A stretch of 36,347 nucleotides of DNA from Nitrosarchaeum sp. (lineage in GTDB: Archaea; Thermoproteota; Nitrososphaeria; Nitrososphaerales; Nitrosopumilaceae): positions 1 through 36,347 of the forward strand of contig JAHFUM010000011.1 of assembly GCA_023265135.1 (NCBI GenBank). The letters run 5' to 3'. A program made the translations under genes and the position numbers. The notes beneath the pieces were generated by a model that saw only the letters and a program-made list of their open reading frames with translations, was not told the origin of the DNA and made no database searches. This document shows, one piece after another, positions 23,585 through 32,141 of this stretch (its first letter is position 1; each line of letters starts with the position of its first letter).

Positions 23585-24501
23585 TTTACCAAAGATGCAG
23601 TGATTTTATCGGCTGCCTCAAAAGGATCTATTTCTTTTGATTGAATTTTTTTAAGATATTTTGAGAATGTTTTATCAGACTCTAGCATTACTTCGATCTT
23701 TTCACTCATATTATTTAAAATAAGATCTTTGAGTTCAGTCTCTAGTCTGAACAAGTCCTTTTCTCTCTTATTCTTATTTTTTGTAACCATCATTTCTTTT
23801 AGTGTCTTGGCAAATTCAGATATTCCAGAATTTTTCTTAACTGATGTCTTCAAAATTACAGGATTCTTCTCAGATGAGCCAATGTATTCACGAACTGCGT
23901 CATACAGTTGATTGGCACCATCAAGGTCGCTTTTGTTCACAATATAGATATCGCCAATTTCAGTCAATCCTGCCTTTATGGTTTGTATACTGTCACCAGT
24001 GTTTGGATTAAACACTACAACAGTGATATCTGCAATATTTGAAATCTCTATTTCAGTTTGACCTGCACCTACACTTTCAATAATTATTGGGTTAAACCCA
24101 GCATAATCTAAAATTCTAATACTGTTTCTCAATGATCTAGAGATTGCACCAGTTGCCCCCCTTGATGCAACACTGCGGATGTATGTTCCAGAATCAGTGG
24201 ATTCAGTCATTCTGACTCTGTCACCAAGTATGGCACCGCCTGTCACATGACTTGTAGGGTCAATTGCTAAAACTGCTGGTTTTGTATTTAGTTTTTTTAA
24301 TGCCACGGATGTTTTGTTGATAAGCGAACTTTTACCAGCGCCTGCAGGTCCTGTAATTCCAATAATTGATGCGCTTCCAGTGTCTTTGAATATTTTTTTT
24401 AGTAATTTTCTTGCCTCTTTAGGATCATTTTCAACCATAGTGATAGCCTTGGCAATTGCACCTCTTTTGCCTTTTTTTAAATCAGAGATATCCAACATCA
24501 A
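23581..24501 (-). CDS. meaB: MeaB/ArgK-type GTPase, chaperone of methylmalonyl-CoA mutase
   Basis: This G3E-family GTPase protects and reactivates B12-dependent mutase. The 306-aa protein has Walker A GPAGAGKSS (51-59), AIDPTSHVTGGAILGDRVRM (79-98) holding the switch and base-recognition elements of the family, ESVGAGQTE (Walker B region) and NKSD for guanine recognition. The C-terminal dimerisation helices are present. The ATG at 24501 is immediately preceded in frame by TTG, and a stop lies 14 codons further up. The 4-base overlap with the mutase fits coupled translation. The older name 'ArgK' (arginine transport kinase) is not supported by this context. Confidence 0.93.
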   Translation of the reverse strand: MMLDISDLKKGKRGAIAKAITMVENDPKEARKLLKKIFKDTGSASIIGITGPAGAGKSSLINKTSVALKKLNTKPAVLAIDPTSHVTGGAILGDRVRMTESTDSGTYIRSVASRGATGAISRSLRNSIRILDYAGFNPIIIESVGAGQTEIEISNIADITVVVFNPNTGDSIQTIKAGLTEIGDIYIVNKSDLDGANQLYDAVREYIGSSEKNPVILKTSVKKNSGISEFAKTLKEMMVTKNKNKREKDLFRLETELKDLILNNMSEKIEVMLESDKTFSKYLKKIQSKEIDPFEAADKITASLVK

Positions 24502-24540
24502 AGAATCTTTGCAAGCTGCAATAAAATCTTGTGTGTGATC

Positions 24541-24945
24541 TTAAGGAGTACCGTAGATAATTGGGGGTGCAGGTTTACCATATGGATGAATTTCAGTTTT
24601 GAGGGAAACTTTGCCAAGTTCCTGATGGTCTATTAGAAATGTCACAGGATGGACTTGCCATCCGTATTTTGGAGTGACTGGAAATGGAACAGTCTCTACA
24701 AATTCAGAGCCAGAGATAGTTTTTTGAAAAGATTTGTCCATTCCTAAAATTTCCAACACCACATTATTGGTCTTTGTCGATTTATCCAGATATGAAATCT
24801 TGACATATCCATCATCATAATATGTCGCATCAATTTCAAATGTTGATTTTAAGACGTCCTTATTTGGACCGGAATCAGAAATAAAAAACAAACCCAATAC
24901 AGTAACTGCAATAATAGAAATTATAGGAATTATTTTTTTTGCCAT
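24541..24945 (-). CDS. Small membrane-anchored extracytoplasmic protein (134 aa)
   Basis: No named family recognised. An N-terminal hydrophobic anchor or signal (MAKKIIPIISIIAVTVLGLF) is followed by a beta-rich domain of about 100 residues (ATYYDDGYVKISYLDKS, VVLEILGMD, VPFPVTPKYGWQVHPVTFLI) and a Pro-rich end. It is probably an Ig-like or similar envelope domain. It lies 3 bases downstream of the aminopeptidase stop and 39 bases before meaB, all on the minus strand. It may therefore be transcribed with the aminopeptidase. Confidence 0.7.
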   Translation of the reverse strand: MAKKIIPIISIIAVTVLGLFFISDSGPNKDVLKSTFEIDATYYDDGYVKISYLDKSTKTNNVVLEILGMDKSFQKTISGSEFVETVPFPVTPKYGWQVHPVTFLIDHQELGKVSLKTEIHPYGKPAPPIIYGTP

Positions 24946-24948
24946 AAA

Positions 24949-27438
24949 TTATGTAAACTCTGTTCTCATTCTACGTAAGAATTTTGAATTTATTCTGATT
25001 CTCTCAAGTGTTTGCTCCTGTGTTCTTTCAGTGCCAGGAGTCGGATTCTTTATAAAAAATTGACGAATCTCTTTTTCCATAGAGTCGTCTGCAACAGATG
25101 ATATACTTGCAACAATTCTATTTAACAGCGGATTTCCACGACCAACTTTCTTGCTAATCTTTAACCAATTAATCTTAAGCCAGGACCACAGAATTTTTTT
25201 GCCATATGGATTTGCAGCTACTTTCATTATTGGCAATTGCATGTTTTGAGAGCGAACCTCTGGAGTTTGTGAGAAATTCAATGTTTTTATCAACAGTTTG
25301 TCATCTTTGAAGCTGCACATTGCTCCAAGGAAGCGGAGTTTTTCTTCGGTTGTTTTTGCGTTTCTGTAAAGTGTAGTTAATTCTTGATGAGTTTTTGAAT
25401 TTCCATTCCATGCCATAACAGAGCAAACAGGCTCAATTAGGTCAGGGGATAAAGAACTTGGATCTTTTAAAAATTGCTTGTATCTGTTTTCAGATTCAAT
25501 TATAACTTCATCGTCATCTAATTTGCCCAATGTGAATATGGCAAATCCTCTCATCATAGCATCTGTATGCTTGTCAATTTTTTTAGGGCTCCATCCCAAA
25601 TCATACAAAATTTTCTTTAGATAGTTTAGTGCATAATTTCTAATTTCTGCAGAGAACTCTTCGCCAAATGCTCTAAAATATAATGAAGACAAGTTGTGTG
25701 CAACATTTACAGATGCCAAGTAACTATCTTCATCATAGTATGCATCAGAAAAATCAAGATAATTGCGAACTTTTTCATCACCAGATACACAGAGTGAAAA
25801 TAGATCATTTTGAATTGCCCATCTGTCAATTGCAGAAATTTGTTTTTGGTCTACAAGCATTTTAAGGTCTATCATAGTGCCTTTGTCATATTTTACACGA
25901 TAGAATCCTTTTCTTCCAAAGTTTGCTACAAAGCCAACATTGTTTTTTGGTAATTTTACAGACATTGATTTTTTTGTAAAAAGTTTCTGGAAAATTTCAT
26001 CTTTTAGTCCCACAGAAAGAGGAATGGACCATACTCCTTTGTCTGTTCCAGACTCCATCATGTAACGTCTTTGTTTTAGATGCAATGTTGAATTTTGTTT
26101 TTCTATCTCAAGCACTGGAAATCCGGGTTGCTTTAACCAGGTAGATACCATTGAGCGTACAGGCATTTTTGAAACTTTGCCTATTGCATCCCAAAGATCT
26201 TTGCCTTCAGCATTTTTGTATTTGAAATCTGCAAGATATTGTTTTAACCCTTTTTGGAAATTTGATTCTCCTACATAATGCTCCAGCATTCTTAAAACAC
26301 ATCCTCCTTTATCATAAGAGATGGCATCAAAGATTTCACGAATTTCAGATGTAGAGTTTACTTTGACGTCAATTGGATGTGTATGTTTTAACGAATCTAG
26401 ACCCATTGCAGTGTTCATCGCATCTTCTACAAATTGATTCCACAAGTCCCATTGTGGATAAAACTTGTCAACAAACTTTGTTGCCATAAATGTTGCAAAG
26501 CTTTCATTTAGCCACAAGTCATTCCACCATTTCATGGTGACAAGATTTCCAAACCACTGGTGTGCAATTTCATGGGAGATTACTTCTGCAATGTATTGCT
26601 TTGTCTTTGTCGAAGATGTCTTTGGGTCATAAAGCAAAATGGTCTCTCTAAATGTTATTGCACCCCAATTCTCCATTGCCCCTGATGCAAAGTCTGGAAT
26701 TGCAATCAAATCTAATTTAGGTAGTGGGTATTTTATTCCAAAATATTTCTCATAAGATAAAAGTAATTTCTTTCCAAGCTCAAGGGAATACCTTCCTTTT
26801 GATTTGTTTCCCTTTGTTGTAATTACACGGACCTGAATTTTACCAATCTTACCTGTAAGATATTCAAACTCACCCACAGCAAGATAGAGAAGATATGTGG
26901 ACATGATTGGAGTTTTTGCAAATTTGTATATGGTTTTATTTTTGATTCTCTTTTTTGATGAGATCGGCATGTTGGAAATTGCAGTGAACTTGTTTTCTGC
27001 GATTATTGAAATATCAAATGTTGCCTTGGCTTCGGGTTCGTCCCAACATGGAAATGCCCTTCTTGCATCAGATGCTTCAAATTGTGATGTTGCAAGATAT
27101 TTTGTTTTACCATTTTGTTTGTATTGACTTCGATAGAAGCCAATTAGACGATCATTTAATTCTCCAACAAAGTCAATCTCTACAAAAGCATCACCTTTGA
27201 TTTTGTTTTTAATGATAATGGTTAATTCCTCTTTTTTTGAGTCAAGTTTTGTTGTTGCTTTTTGAGATACGTTATTTTGTCTAATTTGGCAGGAACGTAT
27301 TTTGAGTTCAGCGCAATGCAAAGTAATTGAATTTACATACTCTGTACAATGAATAGAGATTATCTCTTTTCCATTAAAGGTAAAATTTTTGAAAATAGGC
27401 TCAAATTCAAGGGTGTAGTGTATTGGAGTTACCTTCAC
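24949..27438 (-). CDS. M1-family zinc aminopeptidase
   Basis: This enzyme removes N-terminal amino acids from peptides, probably downstream of the proteasome (tricorn-interacting-factor F2/F3-like). The 829-aa protein has the exopeptidase motif GAMEN (253-257) and the zinc site HEIAH (289-293) with the third ligand Glu312 in LWLNESFA, the exact HExxH-x18-E spacing. An N-terminal beta saddle domain (1-190) and the helical C-terminal domain (about 520-829) complete the usual architecture. There is no signal peptide, so it is cytosolic. A 312-base gap lies upstream. The downstream small anchored-protein gene begins 3 bases after its stop. Confidence 0.93.
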   Translation of the reverse strand: MKVTPIHYTLEFEPIFKNFTFNGKEIISIHCTEYVNSITLHCAELKIRSCQIRQNNVSQKATTKLDSKKEELTIIIKNKIKGDAFVEIDFVGELNDRLIGFYRSQYKQNGKTKYLATSQFEASDARRAFPCWDEPEAKATFDISIIAENKFTAISNMPISSKKRIKNKTIYKFAKTPIMSTYLLYLAVGEFEYLTGKIGKIQVRVITTKGNKSKGRYSLELGKKLLLSYEKYFGIKYPLPKLDLIAIPDFASGAMENWGAITFRETILLYDPKTSSTKTKQYIAEVISHEIAHQWFGNLVTMKWWNDLWLNESFATFMATKFVDKFYPQWDLWNQFVEDAMNTAMGLDSLKHTHPIDVKVNSTSEIREIFDAISYDKGGCVLRMLEHYVGESNFQKGLKQYLADFKYKNAEGKDLWDAIGKVSKMPVRSMVSTWLKQPGFPVLEIEKQNSTLHLKQRRYMMESGTDKGVWSIPLSVGLKDEIFQKLFTKKSMSVKLPKNNVGFVANFGRKGFYRVKYDKGTMIDLKMLVDQKQISAIDRWAIQNDLFSLCVSGDEKVRNYLDFSDAYYDEDSYLASVNVAHNLSSLYFRAFGEEFSAEIRNYALNYLKKILYDLGWSPKKIDKHTDAMMRGFAIFTLGKLDDDEVIIESENRYKQFLKDPSSLSPDLIEPVCSVMAWNGNSKTHQELTTLYRNAKTTEEKLRFLGAMCSFKDDKLLIKTLNFSQTPEVRSQNMQLPIMKVAANPYGKKILWSWLKINWLKISKKVGRGNPLLNRIVASISSVADDSMEKEIRQFFIKNPTPGTERTQEQTLERIRINSKFLRRMRTEFT

Positions 27439-27750
27439 AGTTATGGTGTTTTTCTAGCGCTTTATGTGAATTTCTAATTTTCAAAATTCTGAAAAAAATA
27501 TGAATATTTTGGTTTTAGTGGGTACATTTACAGTTTGTATCAATATGAGGTTTCCAGATGATATATTTTGAAAGGATATTTGAAAAAATGTATTTAATTA
27601 AGATTAATTGGAACTGAACTGTATGATGGAAAAAAGGTTATTTGAATTCTGTTCCCATATAATTCTACTTTGACTACAATGTAAAATCAAAATACAGCCA
27701 ACTTTAGAAAACAGTCTTTTTTTCAAGTAGAATAAGATTAGAAATTAGGT
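27439..27750. other. Intergenic region without recognisable gene
   Basis: This is AT-rich DNA between the aminopeptidase start and the stop of the next minus-strand gene. I found only very short frames (under 20 codons) with no motif, and no strong hairpin. It presumably holds the aminopeptidase promoter and the terminator of the upstream gene. Confidence 0.6.
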
Positions 27751-29847
27751 TTATTTTATTGTTACAGGAATTGTTACACTGCTTGAGCTATGAGTCAAGT
27801 CTCCAGCATAGGTTGCAGTGATTGTTACATTGCGAGCGGTTGGTGGAGCTTTAAAATTTACAGTGCATGTAGAGGAGGATATTGAAGTTGACAGAGTACA
27901 CGAACTAGTGATTGTGCCTCCACCTGATACTTTCCAGTTTACTGTACCACTTGGAGCAGTATTATCAGAAACAGTTACAGTGTATTGTGTCAAACTTTTA
28001 CGTGGAACTGAGGCAAGTCCAGCAATTGATGATGTTGTGGAGAATTTTGATACGGTGATTGTTCCACTACTTGAAGCATGGATAGTATCTCCATTGTATG
28101 TTGCACTGATTGTTCCACTTGCTGAAGCGGTATAGGAAACGGTACAAATTAGATTATTAGAAATGGTTGTATATACACAAGGTCCAAATGATCCTCCAGC
28201 TGTTCCAGAATTCCAAGATACAGTACCGGTAGGAGTATTGGAAGGAGTAGTTGTGTCAGATACTGTAGCAACAAGTGTTGTCGCAATTCCTGGGAATATT
28301 GGAGATGGGGACCCAGTAACTCCAGTCACAGTATTGTCAATGTTGTTTAATGATGCATCTACTGCTTGAATCCATGTGGACCAATATGTTGGGGTTAAAG
28401 AGGATGTATGATATTCGCCTGCTAGCCAAACTCTGTTTGTGCCAGGATCCATTCCTGCACCAAAATAGTCACCATATCTGTTGGTTCCTTCATAGTTTGT
28501 TCCAGATTTTAGCAACACTTGTTGTTGCATTGCAGTACTTCCAAATAGTTGAGAAGTTGCAGCAAGACTTGGATAAGAACCTGTTGAGGAAATTCCATAC
28601 ACTACAACCAAGTTTTTACTACCATCTATTGCCAACGCCGGATAAAATAGATAATTACCATTTATGCCATAAAGGAAATCTTGTTGCTTTGGAGTACTGG
28701 ATGTTGTATCTAGCTGTACAAGATGGACACATGATCTTTGTGTTGTGTCACCACTTGGAATACATGAATCCCCAAACGTAGCCCATAAAATATTGTTAGA
28801 CCATTTGGCATCCTGAATTCTGGCATCACCTGTAGCTATGAGACCATTTGTACCAAGTTGTTTTGCGTCTGGTGGAAGACCGACAGAACTTATGGAGAGA
28901 TTGGATTGAACCACATTAACTGATGTAGATGGATTTCCGGTAATGGTAAAGAAATTAAGAGTACTAGTAGAACCATCACCAACACTCACCATATACAATG
29001 AACTTGAAGAACTTACAGATTGAGCTGGATGGACAGAAAAGAGATTAGAGTTAGGACCAAAAAACTTGTCAATCACTGACGGGGTGATGCTTGTCAACGA
29101 TGTTTTGTCAATTACTACATATTGTGCTCCAACATAAAACGATGAACCACCATTAATTCCACACTTGTTGCTAAACTCATTTGTACTAATTACAACTTTG
29201 TCAGAACTTAATCCAAGGATGGGTTGATCAGGACAGTTGGTGCTGGATTGAAAATAAATTGGATAATTTTTCCATGTGTTTGTTGGATCACTTGTATCAG
29301 AAACTGCCAGTATGACACTACCTGTTGTAATATCGGTTATAGTAGCAAACCATCTTCCACTTAACGAATCATACATCACCCTTGGATCAGAAAGAAAGTC
29401 AGATGAAGGCATGCCAAAAAAGGTTGCAGCGTTTGCAGTTGATGCTGTGTTTCCTGACTTGTCAGTTATGATAACTTCAAGATTTACCATCTCCACAATA
29501 TGACTTGGACCTGCTGCAACTTGGACATCTGGAGGATACCAACCTCCACTTTGTGTCATATCAAGACCTGCAAATCCAGAACCAGATGTGGCCAATTGAC
29601 TTGATGAGATTGTCGCAAGAGGTCCGCTTGATGTTTGTAATGCATGTCCTGATGCCATGTCCTGTTTCATTTTACCTAATCCAGCAGTATCTTTAGAGTG
29701 ATACAAAATAAGGTGTTCAGGAGATGGAGGTCCAGTTGGAGGACTGTCTGCAAAAACATTTGTCTGAGAACCAATCAGTGATGGTTGTATTATCATCAAA
29801 GATATCAGCAATAAAGAAAATATCACAACAGGAAATTTAGTATTCAA
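27751..29847 (-). CDS. Large secreted protein: beta-propeller-like region plus Ig-like repeats
   Basis: This is an exported surface or extracellular protein, 698 aa from the TTG at 29847. I chose TTG because it gives a clean signal peptide (MNTKFPVVIFSLLLISLMII, cut near NVFA-DSPP) and TTTTAATA (29871-29878, minus strand) lies 27 bases before it. An ATG at 29928 would add 27 residues of no clear use. The middle 400 residues carry repeated strand motifs typical of a beta-propeller (GGWYPPDVQVAAGPSHIVEM, DPRVMYDSLSGRWFATI). The last 190 residues hold two Ig-like Big_3-type domains (TPTGTVSWNSGTAGGSFGPC, then APSGTVNWKVSGGGTITSSC) with paired cysteines. Function may be adhesion; no catalytic site seen. 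Confidence 0.8.
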   Translation of the reverse strand: MNTKFPVVIFSLLLISLMIIQPSLIGSQTNVFADSPPTGPPSPEHLILYHSKDTAGLGKMKQDMASGHALQTSSGPLATISSSQLATSGSGFAGLDMTQSGGWYPPDVQVAAGPSHIVEMVNLEVIITDKSGNTASTANAATFFGMPSSDFLSDPRVMYDSLSGRWFATITDITTGSVILAVSDTSDPTNTWKNYPIYFQSSTNCPDQPILGLSSDKVVISTNEFSNKCGINGGSSFYVGAQYVVIDKTSLTSITPSVIDKFFGPNSNLFSVHPAQSVSSSSSLYMVSVGDGSTSTLNFFTITGNPSTSVNVVQSNLSISSVGLPPDAKQLGTNGLIATGDARIQDAKWSNNILWATFGDSCIPSGDTTQRSCVHLVQLDTTSSTPKQQDFLYGINGNYLFYPALAIDGSKNLVVVYGISSTGSYPSLAATSQLFGSTAMQQQVLLKSGTNYEGTNRYGDYFGAGMDPGTNRVWLAGEYHTSSLTPTYWSTWIQAVDASLNNIDNTVTGVTGSPSPIFPGIATTLVATVSDTTTPSNTPTGTVSWNSGTAGGSFGPCVYTTISNNLICTVSYTASASGTISATYNGDTIHASSSGTITVSKFSTTSSIAGLASVPRKSLTQYTVTVSDNTAPSGTVNWKVSGGGTITSSCTLSTSISSSTCTVNFKAPPTARNVTITATYAGDLTHSSSSVTIPVTIK

Positions 29848-29963
29848 CGTCAAAAATTTATTTTGTAAGTTATTAAAAGTTACTAAACAAAAATCAACAT
29901 CATTGTATTTTAAGAAAAGCGCTTGCAATAATTCATCACATCTAAATTTCAGCCAGAGATTGA

Positions 29964-29985
29964 GTGTAACAAAAAAATGTTACAC
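29964..29985. promoter_or_regulatory. Perfect inverted repeat GTGTAACA-N6-TGTTACAC, candidate operator
   Basis: An 8-bp perfect palindrome with an A6 spacer lies between the divergent secreted-protein gene and the small RHH gene. Its TGTTACACA core recurs in the two other intergenic regions of this section. RHH dimers bind such short inverted repeats, so this may be a site for the neighbouring regulator. Confidence 0.5.
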
Positions 29986-30061
29986 AATAATTTTCTAATT
30001 GTAGATAAATCAATTATTTCGATCAAAAAACAAATGTTTGTGTATTTAATGATATAACTAG

Positions 30062-30072
30062 GTATAAATATA
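30062..30072 (+). promoter_or_regulatory. TATA-like box for the small RHH gene
   Basis: GTATAAATATA-type sequence centred about 25 bases before the GTG at 30092, consistent with a leaderless transcript and supporting the GTG start. Confidence 0.5.
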
Positions 30073-30091
30073 ATTTTAAAGAATCGAATCT

Positions 30092-30235
30092 GTGAATCAA
30101 AGAATCACCATAATGCTTGATGAAGAAATTATCAAAAAACTCAGAATAATTCAAGCTAGAAAAATCAAAGAATCTACACAATCTGTGAGTTTTTCCCAAG
30201 TAATCAATGACTGTATTGCAGAATCTCTCAAATAG
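30092..30235 (+). CDS. Ribbon-helix-helix (CopG/Arc-type) DNA-binding miniprotein (47 aa)
   Basis: From GTG 30092 the product is 47 aa, starting MNQRITIMLDEEIIKKLRII. It has the complete RHH pattern: a short beta strand RITIML (4-9), helix A (10-27), a turn with Ser (QSVSFS), and helix B VINDCIAESL. RHH proteins dimerise through the strand and bind operator palindromes. A strong TATA box sits 25 bases upstream. Candidate operators flank the gene: the perfect palindrome 107 bases upstream and another repeat 30 bases downstream. This suggests autoregulation and control of the adjacent secreted-protein genes. The family call is firm; the targets are inference. Confidence 0.75.
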   Translation: MNQRITIMLDEEIIKKLRIIQARKIKESTQSVSFSQVINDCIAESLK

Positions 30236-30264
30236 TTCAATTAAACAGGCTCAAATAAAATCAC

Positions 30265-30281
30265 TGTAACACTTTGTTACA
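30265..30281. promoter_or_regulatory. Inverted repeat TGTAACA-N3-TGTTACA, candidate operator
   Basis: Two perfect 7-bp arms lie 41 bases before the TTG of the next secreted-protein gene. The right arm continues TGTTACACACA, matching the half-site before the subtilase gene. It is placed just upstream of the TATATATATT (about 30313-30322), where a bound protein could affect initiation. Confidence 0.5.
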
Positions 30282-30321
30282 CACACATGAATATCAACGA
30301 AATTGAATTTTATTATATATA

Positions 30322-31383
30322 TTGAAAATTCTGGTAATCTTATTGGGGGTATTTTTGTTATGCCTCTCTAGTGTTATCTATCAGAATGCATATGCCGCAG
30401 ATAGAAAATGTAGTAACGATTGTGAACCACCTACATTGGGACTGGACCAAAAAGGCAAAAGAATGGTAAATGATGGAATTACATACAATAATCAGGTAAT
30501 TGATGTTACAGATTATTCTGCCACATATCAAAAGATCACTGCTGGAATAGGCAAGGAAAATACCGTCAAATTTAGGATTTATGATAATTGGGGACCAGAT
30601 AATGTAGAACATTTTGAATTGGCATTTGGTCTTGTCAATGGACAGACTCTGCAAGATAGCAAGGCTCGAATAATTTGGGACCGTTCACTATTAAATGAAG
30701 AAAAAACAACACTTGTTGATCCAGATAATGTTTTAGAAAAAGTCACAGTAACTAGCGGTACAGAAAAGTGCGATGTTGGAAAAAATCAGTGTCTCACTTT
30801 AATAATACATCATACATTTAGAGCACCATTAGAAGGGGATGTAGTTGCAACAAATATCTGGGACCATTACAAAAATGCCTGGCAGAATTATTACAATCAT
30901 GGAATTCACATTACAGGAAAATCACTAAATCCGCCAAAATCATTTACTGCAATTAATGATGGTAAGATATACCATCTAGTCAAGACAGGAAAAGATACTG
31001 CAGTGGATAAATTTGGAGATGGCTGGACATTGGATGTAGAGTGGAGTAAAAACTTGAAAAAAGTAATCAAGTCTCCAACTGTAATGGACCCAAACAAATT
31101 ATGGGCATTGGAACACCTAGGTCGTTCCGATGATGTCGGTGTGTTTGGATACAAAAGAGACCAGGTTGAATTCAAAGAATACAAAAATAAAGACATGATG
31201 CAAAAAGATGTCTTTACTAAAACCCTCTATCCGGGACTAAAAGCAGTGCACTTTTTGGGAATTGATAACATAAAATCAATTGCACCTAAAGAGCGTAGCG
31301 ACAAACTAGCGGATTTCAAAGTTATTTATGAAATGAAAAAAGAGGCAGAACGGGCAGAATTGCTTGTAAAGACAAAACAGTAA
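30322..31383 (+). CDS. Secreted protein of unknown function (353 aa)
   Basis: No family recognised. Starting at TTG 30322 it has a signal peptide (MKILVILLGVFLLCLSSVIY, cut near AYA-ADRK) and then a Cys pair (CSNDC). A soluble domain rich in beta strands and aromatics follows, with CDVGKNQCLTLIIHHTF as a second Cys pair and WDHYKNAWQNYYNHGIHITG. No membrane anchor or sorting signal is seen at the C-terminus. The start could instead be TTG 30343, nearer the usual distance from the TATATATA box, but that would remove the Lys of the signal peptide. The candidate operator 41 bases upstream suggests regulation by an RHH protein. Confidence 0.72.
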   Translation: MKILVILLGVFLLCLSSVIYQNAYAADRKCSNDCEPPTLGLDQKGKRMVNDGITYNNQVIDVTDYSATYQKITAGIGKENTVKFRIYDNWGPDNVEHFELAFGLVNGQTLQDSKARIIWDRSLLNEEKTTLVDPDNVLEKVTVTSGTEKCDVGKNQCLTLIIHHTFRAPLEGDVVATNIWDHYKNAWQNYYNHGIHITGKSLNPPKSFTAINDGKIYHLVKTGKDTAVDKFGDGWTLDVEWSKNLKKVIKSPTVMDPNKLWALEHLGRSDDVGVFGYKRDQVEFKEYKNKDMMQKDVFTKTLYPGLKAVHFLGIDNIKSIAPKERSDKLADFKVIYEMKKEAERAELLVKTKQ

Positions 31384-31404
31384 AGTTACTTTTTTAGATT
31401 ATAT

Positions 31405-31977
31405 TTATCTTAATTTTAGATTTTTAATATTACCATAGTCATATAGTTTGTTTTCCAGATTAATTATGACAATGTTTTTTTCGACTAGATCAACATTTGT
31501 CTCAAGTTTGAAACTTTTTCCCATCGCCAAGAAAAACTCGGAGATGTACAGTGAGAAATTCTTGTTAACTTTGTGACGTATTGTAAATGAAAAATCTCCG
31601 TTCTTTTTGAGAATTGATACGGTTCCAAATTTGTTTGCAATTACCTCAACTAGGTCAAAGAGTCCTTCATAGTCATCCCCTATATGGGACATTGTTGCCA
31701 TCTCTTTTGGGATAGTCTCACCAACATATCGTGCAATGGAAGTAATGTTTTTTTCGTCTAAAATATCAAAAATTTGAGTTAGCGCAATATTTGAAAGAGG
31801 AATAAATCCTATATCATCTCCAAATTTATCCCAAGTATCATATTTTTTTGCAATGTTATTAATCATAGAGTTGAAGCTAACTTGCCTCTTTTGAGATTCG
31901 TTTAAGAGTGATGCATAGAGGTCTTTTTTCATCCTGCATGAAAAAGTAATAGAAGAGTTATTGTTTCGTGCTTGCAT
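31405..31977 (-). CDS. RHH-type transcription factor with C-terminal putative sensor domain
   Basis: The 190-aa protein opens with an RHH-like module: strand SITFSCRM, helix KDLYASLLNESQKRQ, turn VSFN, helix SMINNIAKKY (about 8-45). The remaining 140 residues form an alpha/beta domain I do not recognise (DDYEGLFDLVEVIANKFGTV, then strands with FSFTIRHKVN and NIVIINLENK). It might bind a ligand or mediate oligomerisation. It is divergent from the subtilase gene across a 164-base gap that holds a TGTTA(C/T)ACACAA inverted repeat. By inference it controls that intergenic region. Convergent with the upstream secreted-protein gene. Confidence 0.65.
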   Translation of the reverse strand: MQARNNNSSITFSCRMKKDLYASLLNESQKRQVSFNSMINNIAKKYDTWDKFGDDIGFIPLSNIALTQIFDILDEKNITSIARYVGETIPKEMATMSHIGDDYEGLFDLVEVIANKFGTVSILKKNGDFSFTIRHKVNKNFSLYISEFFLAMGKSFKLETNVDLVEKNIVIINLENKLYDYGNIKNLKLR

Positions 31978-32024
31978 AAAAATAATCTAAGATCAAAGAA
32001 TATTAAGACCGCGTTGTATTTCTA

Positions 32025-32064
32025 TGTTACACACAATATACAAATCTAATTTTTGTGTATAACA
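32025..32064. promoter_or_regulatory. Imperfect inverted repeat TGTTACACACAA...TTGTGTATAACA, candidate operator
   Basis: Twelve-base arms (32025-32036 and 32053-32064) with one mismatch and a 16-base spacer lie between the divergent RHH-sensor gene and the subtilase gene. The half-site TGTTACACA is the same as in the two palindromes near the small RHH gene. Confidence 0.5.
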
Positions 32065-32141
32065 AAACATGTAAGAAAAACTAGATTATGTTCATAATGC
32101 ACAGCTTCTAGCTTTCAAAGTGTTTGTTTTTTAAGTATACA

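Noticed and set aside
23581-24501. Arginine/ornithine transport ATPase (ArgK) as the function
   Set aside because: The sequence is MeaB-like and it overlaps the mutase gene, so the mutase chaperone role fits better than the historical transport label.
27439-27750. Hidden small gene or RNA in the gap before the aminopeptidase
   Set aside because: All frames are very short, without cysteine, RHH or membrane patterns, and no stable hairpin or tRNA-like structure was seen.
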